64,000 nt of DNA from contig CM034546.1 of the NCBI GenBank assembly GCA_020055645.1, positions 101,990,001-102,054,000 of the forward strand, given 5' to 3'. Positions within the stretch are counted from its first letter, which is position 1, and each line of letters begins with the position of its first letter. The DNA is from Tomocerus qinae (Eukaryota > Arthropoda > Collembola > Entomobryomorpha > Tomoceridae). Below the pieces are notes generated by a model. It ran no database searches. It was not told where the DNA came from and saw only the letters and a program-made list of their open reading frames with translations. A program made the translations under genes and the position numbers. Positions 42,101-52,679 of the stretch are shown here, in pieces.

Positions 42101-43183
42101 CCCAAACTACTGATATTAATCTCTAAATTAATATTCTTTTCCTAGTAGTTCAAATTCAATTTCGACTTTTACTTCAGGCCCTTAAGACAAGTTTCTTCCT
42201 GGGATAATACACCTGAATCTGGACGACCAAAGAGCAGATCAGGGGAGTCGTATGATCTGGGAGTCGACGAGGAACCATGGAGCTCTGATGTGACCAATAG
42301 TGATGAGGAAGAGTCCTCTTCGATGGCCCATTCGTCAACTGGAAGCAGCGATCCTGCTAGTTCTCTCAGTAACAATCTGACAAGTGTTTATGGTGTAGGA
42401 GAAAATGTTACAAATGGTCCAAAGTTTGTGGCTTTGGCGGATTATAGTGCGATGAGCATTGCGGAGATTTCTCTGAGGGAGGGAGACGTTGTCAACCTGG
42501 TGAAAGTTGGTTGCGCTGGATGGTGGTTTGTCAAGTTAATTAGCTGTGCTAAAGGTTCGCTTCTGAAATCCATTTAAATTAAAGTTAACCCGTGCTCTCA
42601 TTAAAACTTCATAGGGGTCAGTGACAACTGGTCACTCACATACTAGACACTTTTACATATGTAATTTTTGTGTTAACACAAGCAAATACAAATAGTATGT
42701 GCACCGATGAAAGTTTTTACTCCGAGTGAATGGGTGAAATCTCAAGTGTTTGTATTTTAAACTTATTTTTGTTGATTAGGACTGCCACCAATGGAAGGCT
42801 GGGCGCCATCTGCTTATTTGGAGCGATGGGACAGATCTAACAAACACCACCAAATTCTGACATCTACGTCCTCTTCGTCAAGTGACATAATGGGAGAAAG
42901 CTCAGTGGGAGGAAGTAGCAGTAGCTTCAGCATTAACAAATCGTCAACGGCCGGAAAGCCACAAAACTATCCAAGTAGCAGTAATAGCAATAATAAAGGG
43001 CGAACCTCATCTCCGACAGTCCATGGAATACTCTCCTCGCAACATAGTCAGAGCACGGAAGATTTGATATCATCGCTCCGGTAAAGCATAGAATAAAACT
43101 TTAGCTAATTAGTTATGAGAAAGAAATATTTAATTGCCCAAAATTGTAGGTCAGCTTGGAACACTGTCAAGTCTAACTGTTAG
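27191..43183 (+). CDS. Dbl-family Rho guanine nucleotide exchange factor, MCF2L/DBS-like
   Basis: Exchanges GDP for GTP on Rho-family GTPases at membranes. The 13-exon model is 27191-28304, 37373-37598, 38255-38345, 38452-39522, 39677-39886, 40289-40702, 40789-41007, 41090-41281, 41351-41476, 41560-42092, 42178-42554, 42780-43080, 43150-43183; it is in phase throughout and gives about 1635 residues. In order: a His/Ser/Gly-rich low-complexity N terminus of about 370 residues; a Sec14-like domain (FVLVIDRRGDKWNSV, VFVLRPVGFLQKALS); a spectrin-like region (DLGGSLHYDKVRWVQQR); the DH domain from VLKELIQTEKSYVEE to YLLKPVQRITKYHLLLK; a PH domain (GHQRHLFLYQKSILITKK, KKFEIWANGRQKVVLLQAE); and an SH3 domain (FVALADYSAM to EGWAPSAYLE). 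This order matches vertebrate MCF2L/DBS. The 9-kb first coding intron suggests a second promoter is possible. The donor aaag|gttcgc at 42554 is weak but needed for the SH3 frame. The last exon is uncertain. Confidence 0.88.
28305..37372 (+). other. Long first coding intron of the Rho GEF gene
   Basis: Donor ttag|gtaagt and acceptor ctgtttcacag bound 9068 bases in matching phase (g|aa gives Glu). The interior has only short random open frames on both strands, simple TTA and GGTA runs near 31120-31155, and an isolated tRNA A-box-like string near 28822. No nested gene was seen. Intron-embedded enhancers are possible but not visible. Confidence 0.6.
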
Positions 43184-43249
43184 AAAAGATGGGAGGATTG
43201 ACGGCGAATATGGATCTGGGGAATTTCTAGATGACATTTCGCTGTAATT

Positions 43250-46200
43250 ATCCGATGGCAAAACCCAATTAGTATGTGGAGGTGTTTGAAATCTCCCTTT
43301 TGGGTTGTGTAAACGAATAGCTCTTCAATTCGCAATAATTATTATGATATAATTACTTACTCTACTAGACTTACTGCATATTATATTACAATATGTATGT
43401 ACCATTGTTCATTTACATTATAAATCTATAAAACAATGTAGATCAACAGAACAATACAAATTAATTATCACTACTTAAATGATGTTCGTTCATCTTGAGA
43501 CACACGAGTGAAAGTTATAAAATATTTTGTTATAATTTACCTACTTAACACAAAATTAATTATAAATCTGTAGTAGATGTAGTAATATTGTAGATTATAT
43601 GATAATGTGTTCTAAACACATTAATGTAACATTAGTTAGTGTTTATTAGGTAAATGTAAAGCAAATACTCTTTCACTTGTCTTATGATGATATTATTAGG
43701 TTATATCATAGAAAACCTATCACGTTTAGCATCCAAAGTTTTTGTATACTTTTTTGTTATAATAACGATGCTAGTTAAAGATAGGTAGGTTAGTTAGAAA
43801 AGGATGGTTTTGAATTCCTTTGTGGCTTTTGTTATTTCAAATTGAACCCCAAAGGAAATATATAAGTGACCGTGTTAAGTCTGTGTGAAACGCGAAATAA
43901 TATTATTTGTTAACGTTCTCTAAAGTTACTAGTCAATCAACCGTTGACTCTAATGGGAGGTACTGAAATGGAGGTTCAAGGTCCATATTTTTGGTGTACA
44001 AATTTTTCCAAGATTCAAAAACATTATATTATATATTGAATGTATTTGTAGTACTTTACTGTACCATTTATTTTGGTACTAAATATACTGTTGTCTAAAT
44101 ACATTTGTATTCTATGCATATGCTTACGTATACGTAGTAGATACATCAATTTAACGGTTACTTTATGTGCTGTTGTTAAATTCATGCATTTCTTTCTTGT
44201 TACCATCGATTGTGTATATAATGAAAGAGTCAACCAAATTGTATGAGCAAAGGGAGAATGAAATGAGAAGACTGATTGTGGAATGTGGAAGATTGTCGGA
44301 TACAGAGAGAACTTGTACTTAACTTGTAAGGAAACACTACTAATTATAGTACTACCTTTATAATCTTTCTATACCTACCTAATTCATTTTTTCTACTCCA
44401 CTCTAATGGAAAAATTAATAGTTAAATCCTAGCTAAATTAATGAGGAAAAATCTATAAGACTAATTCTGGTAAATCTCCTTTGCAGTTCATATGTAGGCA
44501 ATTTTCTTAGGCTAACAGGACCTTAAGGGAGTAGTTAAAACTCTCTTGTGTTTTCTTTTTGGGACTACTTTTTAATTTTTTCAACTATATCTTAATGCTA
44601 TGATAATGTCCTATAGTATGTATCCTATAGTATGCATCAATCATGCAATTTTGGTATAGATATCATTCACTAAACAACAAAGGACAAAATTCGTTAAATA
44701 ACTGTCACACATTAGGCAGGATAACAAAAACACATTACTACTAAAAACAAGTTTACTGTCAAATACGCACGAGTCGTTTTTGCGTTTGCTCTTTTACTAT
44801 TGTCTTTACTTAGTAATTATTGCAAATCAAACATGCCCTCATAATATTATGAGTTTTTACAGAATAATTCTATTCTTAGAAATGTGCATGCGGATTTTTG
44901 TGAGCACAACTATCAAGATTTAAATTCTGTTACGCTTTTTGAAGAGTAATATTATTAAATATATTTATCAAGATACACCGTAAAGATTTATACTCACGAT
45001 TTCTCTTTTATCAAGTCTATATGTATTTAACAAAAAGTTAAGGCCTAAATTCTTGCCTAAATTATAAAAAATGTAACAATATGTGTTCTTATTTTGACGA
45101 AAAGGCCACCAATAAAAGCCATACATACATATTGTAGAAAAGATTTCAGTAATCAAATATCAATCAATTATACATATTTTATATTGTGTCCAATAAATCA
45201 AAAACTTCACACTGCTTGATAAAGCAAAAATACTATTTCAAATAGACTTTTCATATTTTCATTATTTTATAGAGCATGCTAAATATCAGAATTCAGAAAT
45301 ACAACTATTTATATTGTGTATGAAAAAAATGTTTTCTGACATACCTACACAAAAAGAGGTACTAAGTTTTGCTTTATGTTTAAATTGCATTAATTTTTAT
45401 TACCTATGTACATCGTTGAGAAAGTAGCAAATTAACCTGAAAGAACGTGCCCTATGTCTTATTGATCATTGAAATTGAAGGTACTACGACTTATATCAAA
45501 TATCAATCACATTACACATAATAATGTAGGTAATCAAGAAATAAATTTGTGCGTAGGTAGTCTTTATGTTTTAACGACAATGTATCTACCTAAGCTGATA
45601 TCTTTTACCACAATTAGAGTAGAGGTTGTAACTGTAATTGTGACATTGTAATTTGTAACTTGGAAGTACTTCCGTATATAATGTCTACTAGCGTTTTCCC
45701 TGAACTTTATCCTAACACGTACTACTACTCAAAGTGCTTTGACTGTATGCATTAGATAATCTGTCTCCTACTTAAATAACATTGAATTGAAAGTCACTTG
45801 CCTAACTTGACTTCTTGATCAATCATTTAAGCAAAATACAAATCCTTTTACACTAACTAAGCTTTATTGAATACTGCTGCAGTTATTGCAAACTGAATCT
45901 CCAATAAATACTGCCTAATCGATGCCCTTTACTCCATTGTCTGGTAGATATCCGTGTTATTGTGCTTAGAGTGTAAATAGTATTTACGCAATTAATTTTA
46001 CTGAAAATTACCATTGTGCTACGATATCAATACAACAACCTATAGAAAAGTGTACTACAAATTGGTAAAGAAAATGTCCTTAATGCTGTCGTAGGCATTG
46101 TTGCAGCACAATAATTCAACTGATGTACTAGTTAATAGGACGATACATATTGATAATAACACACTAATCTGCCTCTACTTAAAATGTATTTAGCTATAGT

Positions 46201-46791
46201 CTTGATACTTATACGATGACATTGGGTAACACATTGACTATAGGTAAGTATAAATTGTTGTAGCTCGTACAAAATGAGCCAAGGCCTTACTAATAAATAC
46301 AATATAGTAGTCAGTGGCCAAAATGACTCGAAAGTAATTACGAGCTATAACATAGATACTACTAGATATTGCATAGTGTATTAATAAAGACTGCAGCAGC
46401 CGCAGCTAAACGTTTTGAAAGAAGTCTTCTATTTCTGTCTTTATTGTGTATAAAGAATGAAACCTACAAAAATCAATGTTCAACTTACAGTTAGCTAAAC
46501 CATATTACTTCATGTGTATGTGTAGTGATAGTCTAATTATAATTTCGTCACTTAGTTATTTAATTCATTACGAGTACAACAAAACTTTTGTATGAACCAA
46601 CTTTGTAGTAGTTTTCTGTACGAAAAGAACTTGGAATATAATATATATTTAATAGTAAGTTTGTAGACCCAGATTTATATTATGGCAAAATTGATTCACA
46701 CGGTTAGGTACAGTAATCAGTTGGTAATATTAAGATTGAACAGTAACACATATAAAAGATAAGTGTGACAAGACAGGACATCAATTTTTGC
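43250..46791. other. Intergenic, no gene seen
   Basis: AT-rich sequence between the converging Rho GEF and RFC5 genes. The 3' UTRs of both must end here. No open frame, RNA gene or repeat beyond simple sequence could be supported. Confidence 0.55.
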
Positions 46792-46797
46792 TTTAAT
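46792..46797 (-). other. Polyadenylation signal of RFC5
   Basis: ATTAAA on the minus strand (tttaat on +), about 90 bases past the RFC5 stop codon. Confidence 0.45.
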
Positions 46798-46884
46798 GAC
46801 AATAAAAGAAAACATCATATTATACGAAACGAACACTGAATAAAAATATGTAATCTCATTGAAAGAACTATTGTAACTGCCTTC

Positions 46885-48981
46885 TTATTCGCCACTGTCC
46901 TTGACCATGTTGCGCGCATTGAAGAAAACTGCTACGAGAGCAGAGAGTTGAAGCTTCTCACTTGTCCCAATAGCTAATCGATACTCTATCTCGGCCATTT
47001 CTTTGAGAATATAAATGCGCACTATTGCTGGAAAATCAATCTTTTCAATGTAACGATGCACTTCAGTCATTATATCTGCGATTGCTAATCCTTTCAGAGT
47101 TTTCAAACTGTAGATTTGGTTGAAAGCAGATGCGAGGTCAGCAGAGAGCATCCACTTTACCATTTGCTCAATATCTCCTGGCATAGGGGAACCGGTGCAC
47201 TGGTAGAAATGGTCAACATCCAATGATGCTTTTTTGACACCGTCTTCTGTGTCAGTTGGATCTTCGAATGCAAGAGCAGTACTTTGTAAAATGTTTAATA
47301 CTTTTCTCATATCTCCTTCGCCCAGTTTAATCAGCGTCTTTTTACCGGCTTCACTGACGATTAAGCTGACAAAATCAATCAATTGCACCAATTAGTAATC
47401 AATACCAAGTAAAACGTTTGTCCGATGAATTAATCAATTAAGATTGTAAGCACCTTTCCTGTTCAATTACATGTTCTAATCGGGGCATAATTTGTTTGGG
47501 GGCAAGTGGACCAAATCGAAATCGAGTACAACGGCTCTGTAACGCAGGAATAATTTTTCCTAAGTAATTGCAAATAATGCAGAAACGAACATTTTCCGTG
47601 TATTTTTCAATAACTGCAACAAAAATACATTTTAAAACACGGTTTAAGAAATTACAAATTGATTTAAATTTTCGCGAAAATACTTTGGAATTACCTCTTC
47701 TTAACGCATTTTGAGCATCATTAGTCATAGCATCTGCTTCATCCAAAATAATTAACTTGAATTTAGACTTAAAGATTGTTCTAGTAGAAGCAAAGTTTAG
47801 AATTTGCCCTCTAACGATTCCAATACCTCTATCATCAGAGGCATTTAATTCCAAAACCATTGTGCTGAATTCGTTAGGAGAATACAGCTGCTTAGCACAT
47901 GCCAATATCGTACTTGTTTTTCCGGTACCAGGAGGGCCGTAAAATAACCTGTAAATCAAACGAGAACAATTAAATGGCGAATTGACTAAGACATTGAATA
48001 TCTTTCGGTACACACTTTAAAGAATTGTACTAAAGGTATTACGATAACTCAACAACATAAAAAATTTGCTTACAAATGTGGCAGCTTGTCCTTGCTGATG
48101 AACTTTTTAACTGAAAAGTAAAAAAAGCACTATTTAATTTATTACTCTTGGCCATAATATTGAATCTGCAAAAATTATTTCTACTGCTAATAAATATTGC
48201 CCATATTACGGCCATACTGTTAGGGATTACGTTGCTTTATTCCGCAGGGTGATTTTTAATAACTACTTTCCCCAAAAACTTTCACCAACTAGCAATAATA
48301 ATACTAAACCCTGAAACAAATACTTGCTTTGGTGAAAGCATTAAGCATAGGGAAAGTTCTACTTTTGGCTTTCCAATTCCTTGTCAAAAATTGTAGCAGT
48401 AAGCAAATCGAAACACATGAAAGTTAATTTTCAAAATATAAATAGACCTGTAATTTACATTTTAGTACGTGGTTGACTGTAGTTAATAGATGGAAAGAAC
48501 AATATAAATAACGCATAGACATAAATTGGACTTGGACTTACTGGTTGTTATTATTTCATCATGGGATATTAAATCATCCAACTGTTGAGGTCGATATTTT
48601 TCAACCCTAAAAGGTGAAAAGAATCAAACAAAAGTTACATTCATGATTCAATATTATATTCCTTTCATGTTTGATTTGATGTTCAGTTCATTGTTCATCC
48701 TAAATCATAAATCATAGACAGTGTAATGCGAAGCATCACCTAATTTCGAATTTCACTATTATTCCAAAAAATTTATTAAATTATGGATAATCAAAAAGTC
48801 AAAATCAATTTTACCACAAACAAGAAATGACAACAAAGTAAACCTAATACTGAATACTGAACCATCAATGAATACATATAATAAGAACAAAACTTGAGCA
48901 AGCTTTTATTAATTTATTTAAAGCATACCATGGTAGATTCAAATGATATGGTTTTTCTTTATCCCCGGAACCGGCCGTCAT
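46885..48981 (-). CDS. RFC5: Replication factor C subunit 5 (small clamp-loader subunit)
   Basis: AAA+ ATPase subunit of the clamp loader that places PCNA on primed DNA in the nucleus. Six minus-strand exons: 48981-48929, 48606-48542, 48110-48074, 47948-47695, 47613-47454, 47365-46885; the frame is continuous and gives 349 residues against about 340 in human RFC5. The start MTAGSGDKEKPYHLNLPWVE leads into KYRPQQLDDLISHDEI. Walker A is YGPPGTGKTST, then ACAKQLYSP, LELNASDDRGI and Walker B LIILDEADAM. Next come the sensor/arginine-finger stretch NALRRVIEKYTENVRFCIIC and the SRC motif LQSRCTRFRFGPL. The C-terminal collar half contains GDMRKVLNILQST, TGSP and LKTLKGLAIADIMTEVH. All motifs expected of an active subunit are intact. 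The residues around the RC box and the FASTRTIF string distinguish it from RFC2 and RFC4. It is divergent from RpL8, with about 380 bases between its start codon and the RpL8 leader. Confidence 0.96.
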
Positions 48982-49370
48982 AATTTCTACTGACTGACTT
49001 CTTTTATTTGACAAAACCGAACTATTTTGGAATAAAACCTGTTCCAAAACAAAAACAAAATCACTTTGCGACAAGTGACAATCAATGAAAGGACGAAGTG
49101 AACCGCCGAAGATACAAAGTTCCCGCTTATATAAAATTCGAAAATTAGCGCTGTACCGCAGCCATGCTGTATGTGAGCCTTGCCGTCCGGCACGGCTAAA
49201 TCAGTCAAGTCAGTACAGTAATGTATTTGTATGATTCTGTTGTACTCTCCTATGTTAAAAGTTGAAATTGAATGCGTGCTGCATGCTGTTTTCTATCTCT
49301 CTGCTATAGGGTATGAAAGCCTGCTTCACTTGACCGATTGTTGCAGGTCTGGTGGTCCGAAAATTCATCC
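48982..49370. promoter_or_regulatory. Divergent promoter region of RFC5 and RpL8
   Basis: Two housekeeping genes point away from each other across this stretch, so both promoters must lie in or near it. It is less AT-rich than the surroundings and contains an inverted GCCGT/ACGGC pair around 49181-49197. No TATA box is evident, and exact start sites cannot be read from sequence. Confidence 0.5.
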
Positions 49371-49428
49371 AAATTCTTTTTTATCTACTCATCAGTGACT
49401 CCAGTCAGCGTCACGTCAATTCCCACTC
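49360..49428 (+). other. RpL8: 5' UTR exon of RpL8 (left end approximate)
   Basis: The stretch ends in a good donor, cccactc|gtaagt, at 49428/49429, and the RpL8 start codon at 50107 lies three bases after an acceptor (gtgcag). A short pyrimidine-containing leader exon before a first intron is usual for ribosomal-protein genes. The transcription start was not determined. Confidence 0.5.
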
Positions 49429-50106
49429 GTAAGTACTAATTAGCAAAATTACTTTATCGACATTATTTATGTTTAATTACCATTTATGACCATTTATATT
49501 CAATATGCCATGTATTAGTTTTTATCATTTATATAACATTCAAGAAAAGAACCAATATTGCTTCATAATTCTGTACAATGAAATTTAAAATGTATTGTTG
49601 TAAACATTGTAAAGATTGATGTGTCTGTGGATTTTATTTATGTTGGTTTAAATGAATGTAGGACATAGGAAGGAAGGGACACAAAAATTTCCTGTATTTT
49701 CTAGTCTGATGTCTGATTTTCTTATTAGTTAGTACTACTAGAAGTTGAAAGTCTCATCGGTCGACCTCGGCCGACATCGATTCTTTCGCTATAAATCAAA
49801 AACTAATATAATCTTTTAAGAAGGAAATGCTATCAATGATAGCCTGTTGAATTTTCACAAGCAAATGATGTACAATTATTATTTGAATATTTTTTAAATG
49901 ATTGTCTTCAGAACATTTTACGTTTTGTGTTAATTTATTACGTTGTACGTAACTGGGTGGTATCAAATTAATAGATTTAATGGATTATTGCTAAAGATGA
50001 TTATTAGACATTTGAAAAAGTAAAACGATTAAAGTACAGGCGATTAAAATTGTAAAAACTTTGAAAATTAATATCTAATTCCATGTCGTGTTGATCTGTG
50101 CAGATA

Positions 50107-51303
50107 ATGGGACGAGTAATCCGAGCCCAGCGTAAAGGAGCTGGTTCTGTATTCGTAGCTCACACAAAGCACCGAAAGGGAGCCCCAAAACTCCGCCATT
50201 TGGATTATGCGGAAAAACATGGTTACATTAAAGGAGTAGTGCGTGAAATTATCCACGATCCTGGCCGAGGAGCACCATTAGCAATGGTCAACTTCCGTGA
50301 CCCTTACCGATTCAAGACGCGAAAAGAACTTTTTATCGCTGCCGAAGGCATGTATACTGGCCAATTCGTTTATTGTGGTCGTAAAGGTAAAAAGCAGTAT
50401 ATTACATTAATGATCAATTTGTTTTAACACTTCAATCGGCTGAATTTAGGCAGCGGTACTTTGTTGCCACTGTCTCCGCGGTTGCCGTTGGGGGTATCGG
50501 GTGTTAGCGGCAACAGAGGAAATCAGATTAATGTGTCTCTGTTGCCGCTAGTGGTTCTAGCTGTGTTGCCGCTAACCCCCCTTACCTCCCAGTGGCAACA
50601 GCGGAGACTTGCAATAAAGTACCGCTGCCTAAATTCAGCCCTCCAATCTATCTAAATTTCACAAAACGCTTCTTTATGTCTAAATAATTCCAAACTGTTT
50701 TATTTAACAGCTACCCTTCAAATTGGAAATATAATGCCTGTTGGAACAATGCCCGAAGGTACTATTGTTTGTAATTTGGAAGAAAAGACGGGAGACCGAG
50801 GCCGATTAGCTAGAGCATCTGGAAATTATGCTACCGTCATCGCCCATAATCCAGATTCCAAGCGTACACGGTAAATATTATAATATCGACACTTCGAATC
50901 GTGCTCATATTCAAAGCACTTAAAATTATTAGATCACATTAAAACATAAAATATTGATGTTTCCAGTATAAAGTTGCCTTCTGGAGCTAAGAAAGTTGTC
51001 CCATCAGCTAACAGGGCTATGGTAGGAATAGTCGCTGGTGGTGGAAGAATCGACAAACCTATTTTGAAAGCCGGACGTGCATATTTCAAATACAAGGCTA
51101 AGAGAAACTGCTGGCCAGTCGTACGAGGTGTGGCCATGAACCCTGTTGAGCATCCTCATGGTGGTGGTAACCATCAACATATTGGAAAGGCTTCCACATG
51201 CAAGAGAGGAACATCTGCTGGTCGTAAAGTTGGTTTGATTGCTGCCAGAAGAACCGGTAGAATTAGGGGAGGAAAGAAAGAAGTTAAAGGAAGTGACGAA
51301 TAA
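50107..51303 (+). CDS. RpL8: Ribosomal protein L8 (uL2)
   Basis: Large-subunit protein uL2, which binds 23S-like rRNA near the peptidyl-transferase centre. Three coding exons, 50107-50386, 50711-50870 and 50967-51303, give 258 residues against 257 in human. It starts [20 protein letters not shown], continues with [20 protein letters not shown] and [10 protein letters not shown], then [38 protein letters not shown], and the hallmark [20 protein letters not shown], whose histidine is the conserved one near the active centre. The end is [20 protein letters not shown]. The first base of the second coding exon completes Ala. The first coding intron (50387-50710) carries a GC-rich hairpin element. 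A polyadenylation signal AATAAA is at 51356-51361. Confidence 0.98.
50438..50640. mobile_element. 203-bp GC-rich terminal-inverted-repeat hairpin element (MITE-like) in RpL8 intron
   Basis: The left end ggctgaatttaggcagcggt and its continuation actt are matched exactly by the inverted right end (50616-50640), and the arms stay similar for about 85 bases each (tctccgc, gttgcc, gttagcggcaaca). A second, inner inverted pair, gcggcaacagag / ctctgttgccgc, flanks the centre. The element is much richer in G and C than the intron around it. No transposase frame is present and no clean target-site duplication is visible (flanks ttcaatc and ctccaatc are only similar). This fits a non-autonomous DNA transposon remnant. 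Confidence 0.75.
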
Positions 51304-51361
51304 ACTAAAATTTCTTTAGGAATAATCTGTTACCCTTTGTTTTTTAAAGCGGAGGAATAAA

Positions 51362-52679
51362 GTTGAGACAGATCTTTCGAACTCTTGATCGTTGTCTTAT
51401 TTTTCTCTTTATGGCGTAGAAATTGTCTATATGCATCACTAAAGTAATTTCTTCATTTACTTTCTACCTTTTGATTCGTTATAGTATTTCTAATTCATTG
51501 TTTTTAAGTTTAAATAGTTACATTGATAGATTTGTATTGGAACAGGAGTATTCGATTGATAACGACTGTCAGACTATCAATGAAGTGTCTCAATGACACC
51601 AAATACGTATTTTTTTTCTGGGAACCAAAAGAACAACTTGGCATCTTTTATAACATTTCTTTGGTTGCGTCGGTGTGCAGTGTGCATAAGTTTTATCTTT
51701 GATCTCACTTCTTTAGATAAAGCGATCTCCTGTGATACATACATACCTTAAAAGTCGCATTTAAAGCAAACAATATCGATTTTCCTTTTTAGGAGTCTAG
51801 CATTTCCGTGACAAAATATCATGAATGAGACATATCAACTTACGTAAGGTTACTTTATTTTGACTTTGATAATGTATTACCAGGTTAGATAGATATTCAA
51901 TAACACTGGTGATGACAAAAAGGATATTGCTGTTGACAAAAAATTGGTTGACATTTTAGTGTTGACAAATTGTGGGTAGGTCAGATAGATGTAGATCATT
52001 TATAGGTACATTATAATGGTTAACACGTTTAGCTAAGAATGTTACAGTTAGTGTAGTTTATATGTAACGTATCGCGTTAGACTTTTACGTCTGTCTTGGT
52101 GTCTGGGTTCCAGAAGCCAGGAATATAGTGTGTTATCTTATATGTAGTGTTTTGAATGCAGTCAACCTTCAAGGTGCAAAATCTTGAAAATGTGCTTTAA
52201 TTGACCGATTATTTTAATGTGTAACATTTTTTCGAATTGTATTTGGTAGTTACTCCATACATTCTTTGGTACTCCGCCTCCGCCCGTATTCCGTATTGAC
52301 AGTATAACCATACCGAACGACAAACACCGTACACTACAGTACTCAGTGTACTCTGTATTACGCTTTCATTGCATTTACATTTACATACGCTTAGCTTACT
52401 AACAAATAACATAGCAACCCTGTTTCCATTCATTCTTATCATGCAAATATCTGTTATTCTAACTTTTCGGTTTCTAAAATCCCATATCAAAAATGTTGCT
52501 GTCTACGGCTGCGATAAAAGTTGTACAAAATACAATCTAGCAGTTATATTGACAGATAACCAATCAAAAATTATAGTTATGTTTTTATGCTACATCCGTA
52601 AAAGTGATCGTGAAAAATAACGATTCTACAGTACATAGAAAAATAACCAGCTCTTGCAAGCCCCACATGAAATCTAGAA
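51362..52679. other. Intergenic, promoter region of the RRM-like gene at its right end
   Basis: No gene seen between RpL8 and 52680. A less AT-rich patch at 52255-52370 contains a gtacact...agtgtac inverted pair (52327-52349) and may hold the promoter or leader of the next gene. Confidence 0.45.
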
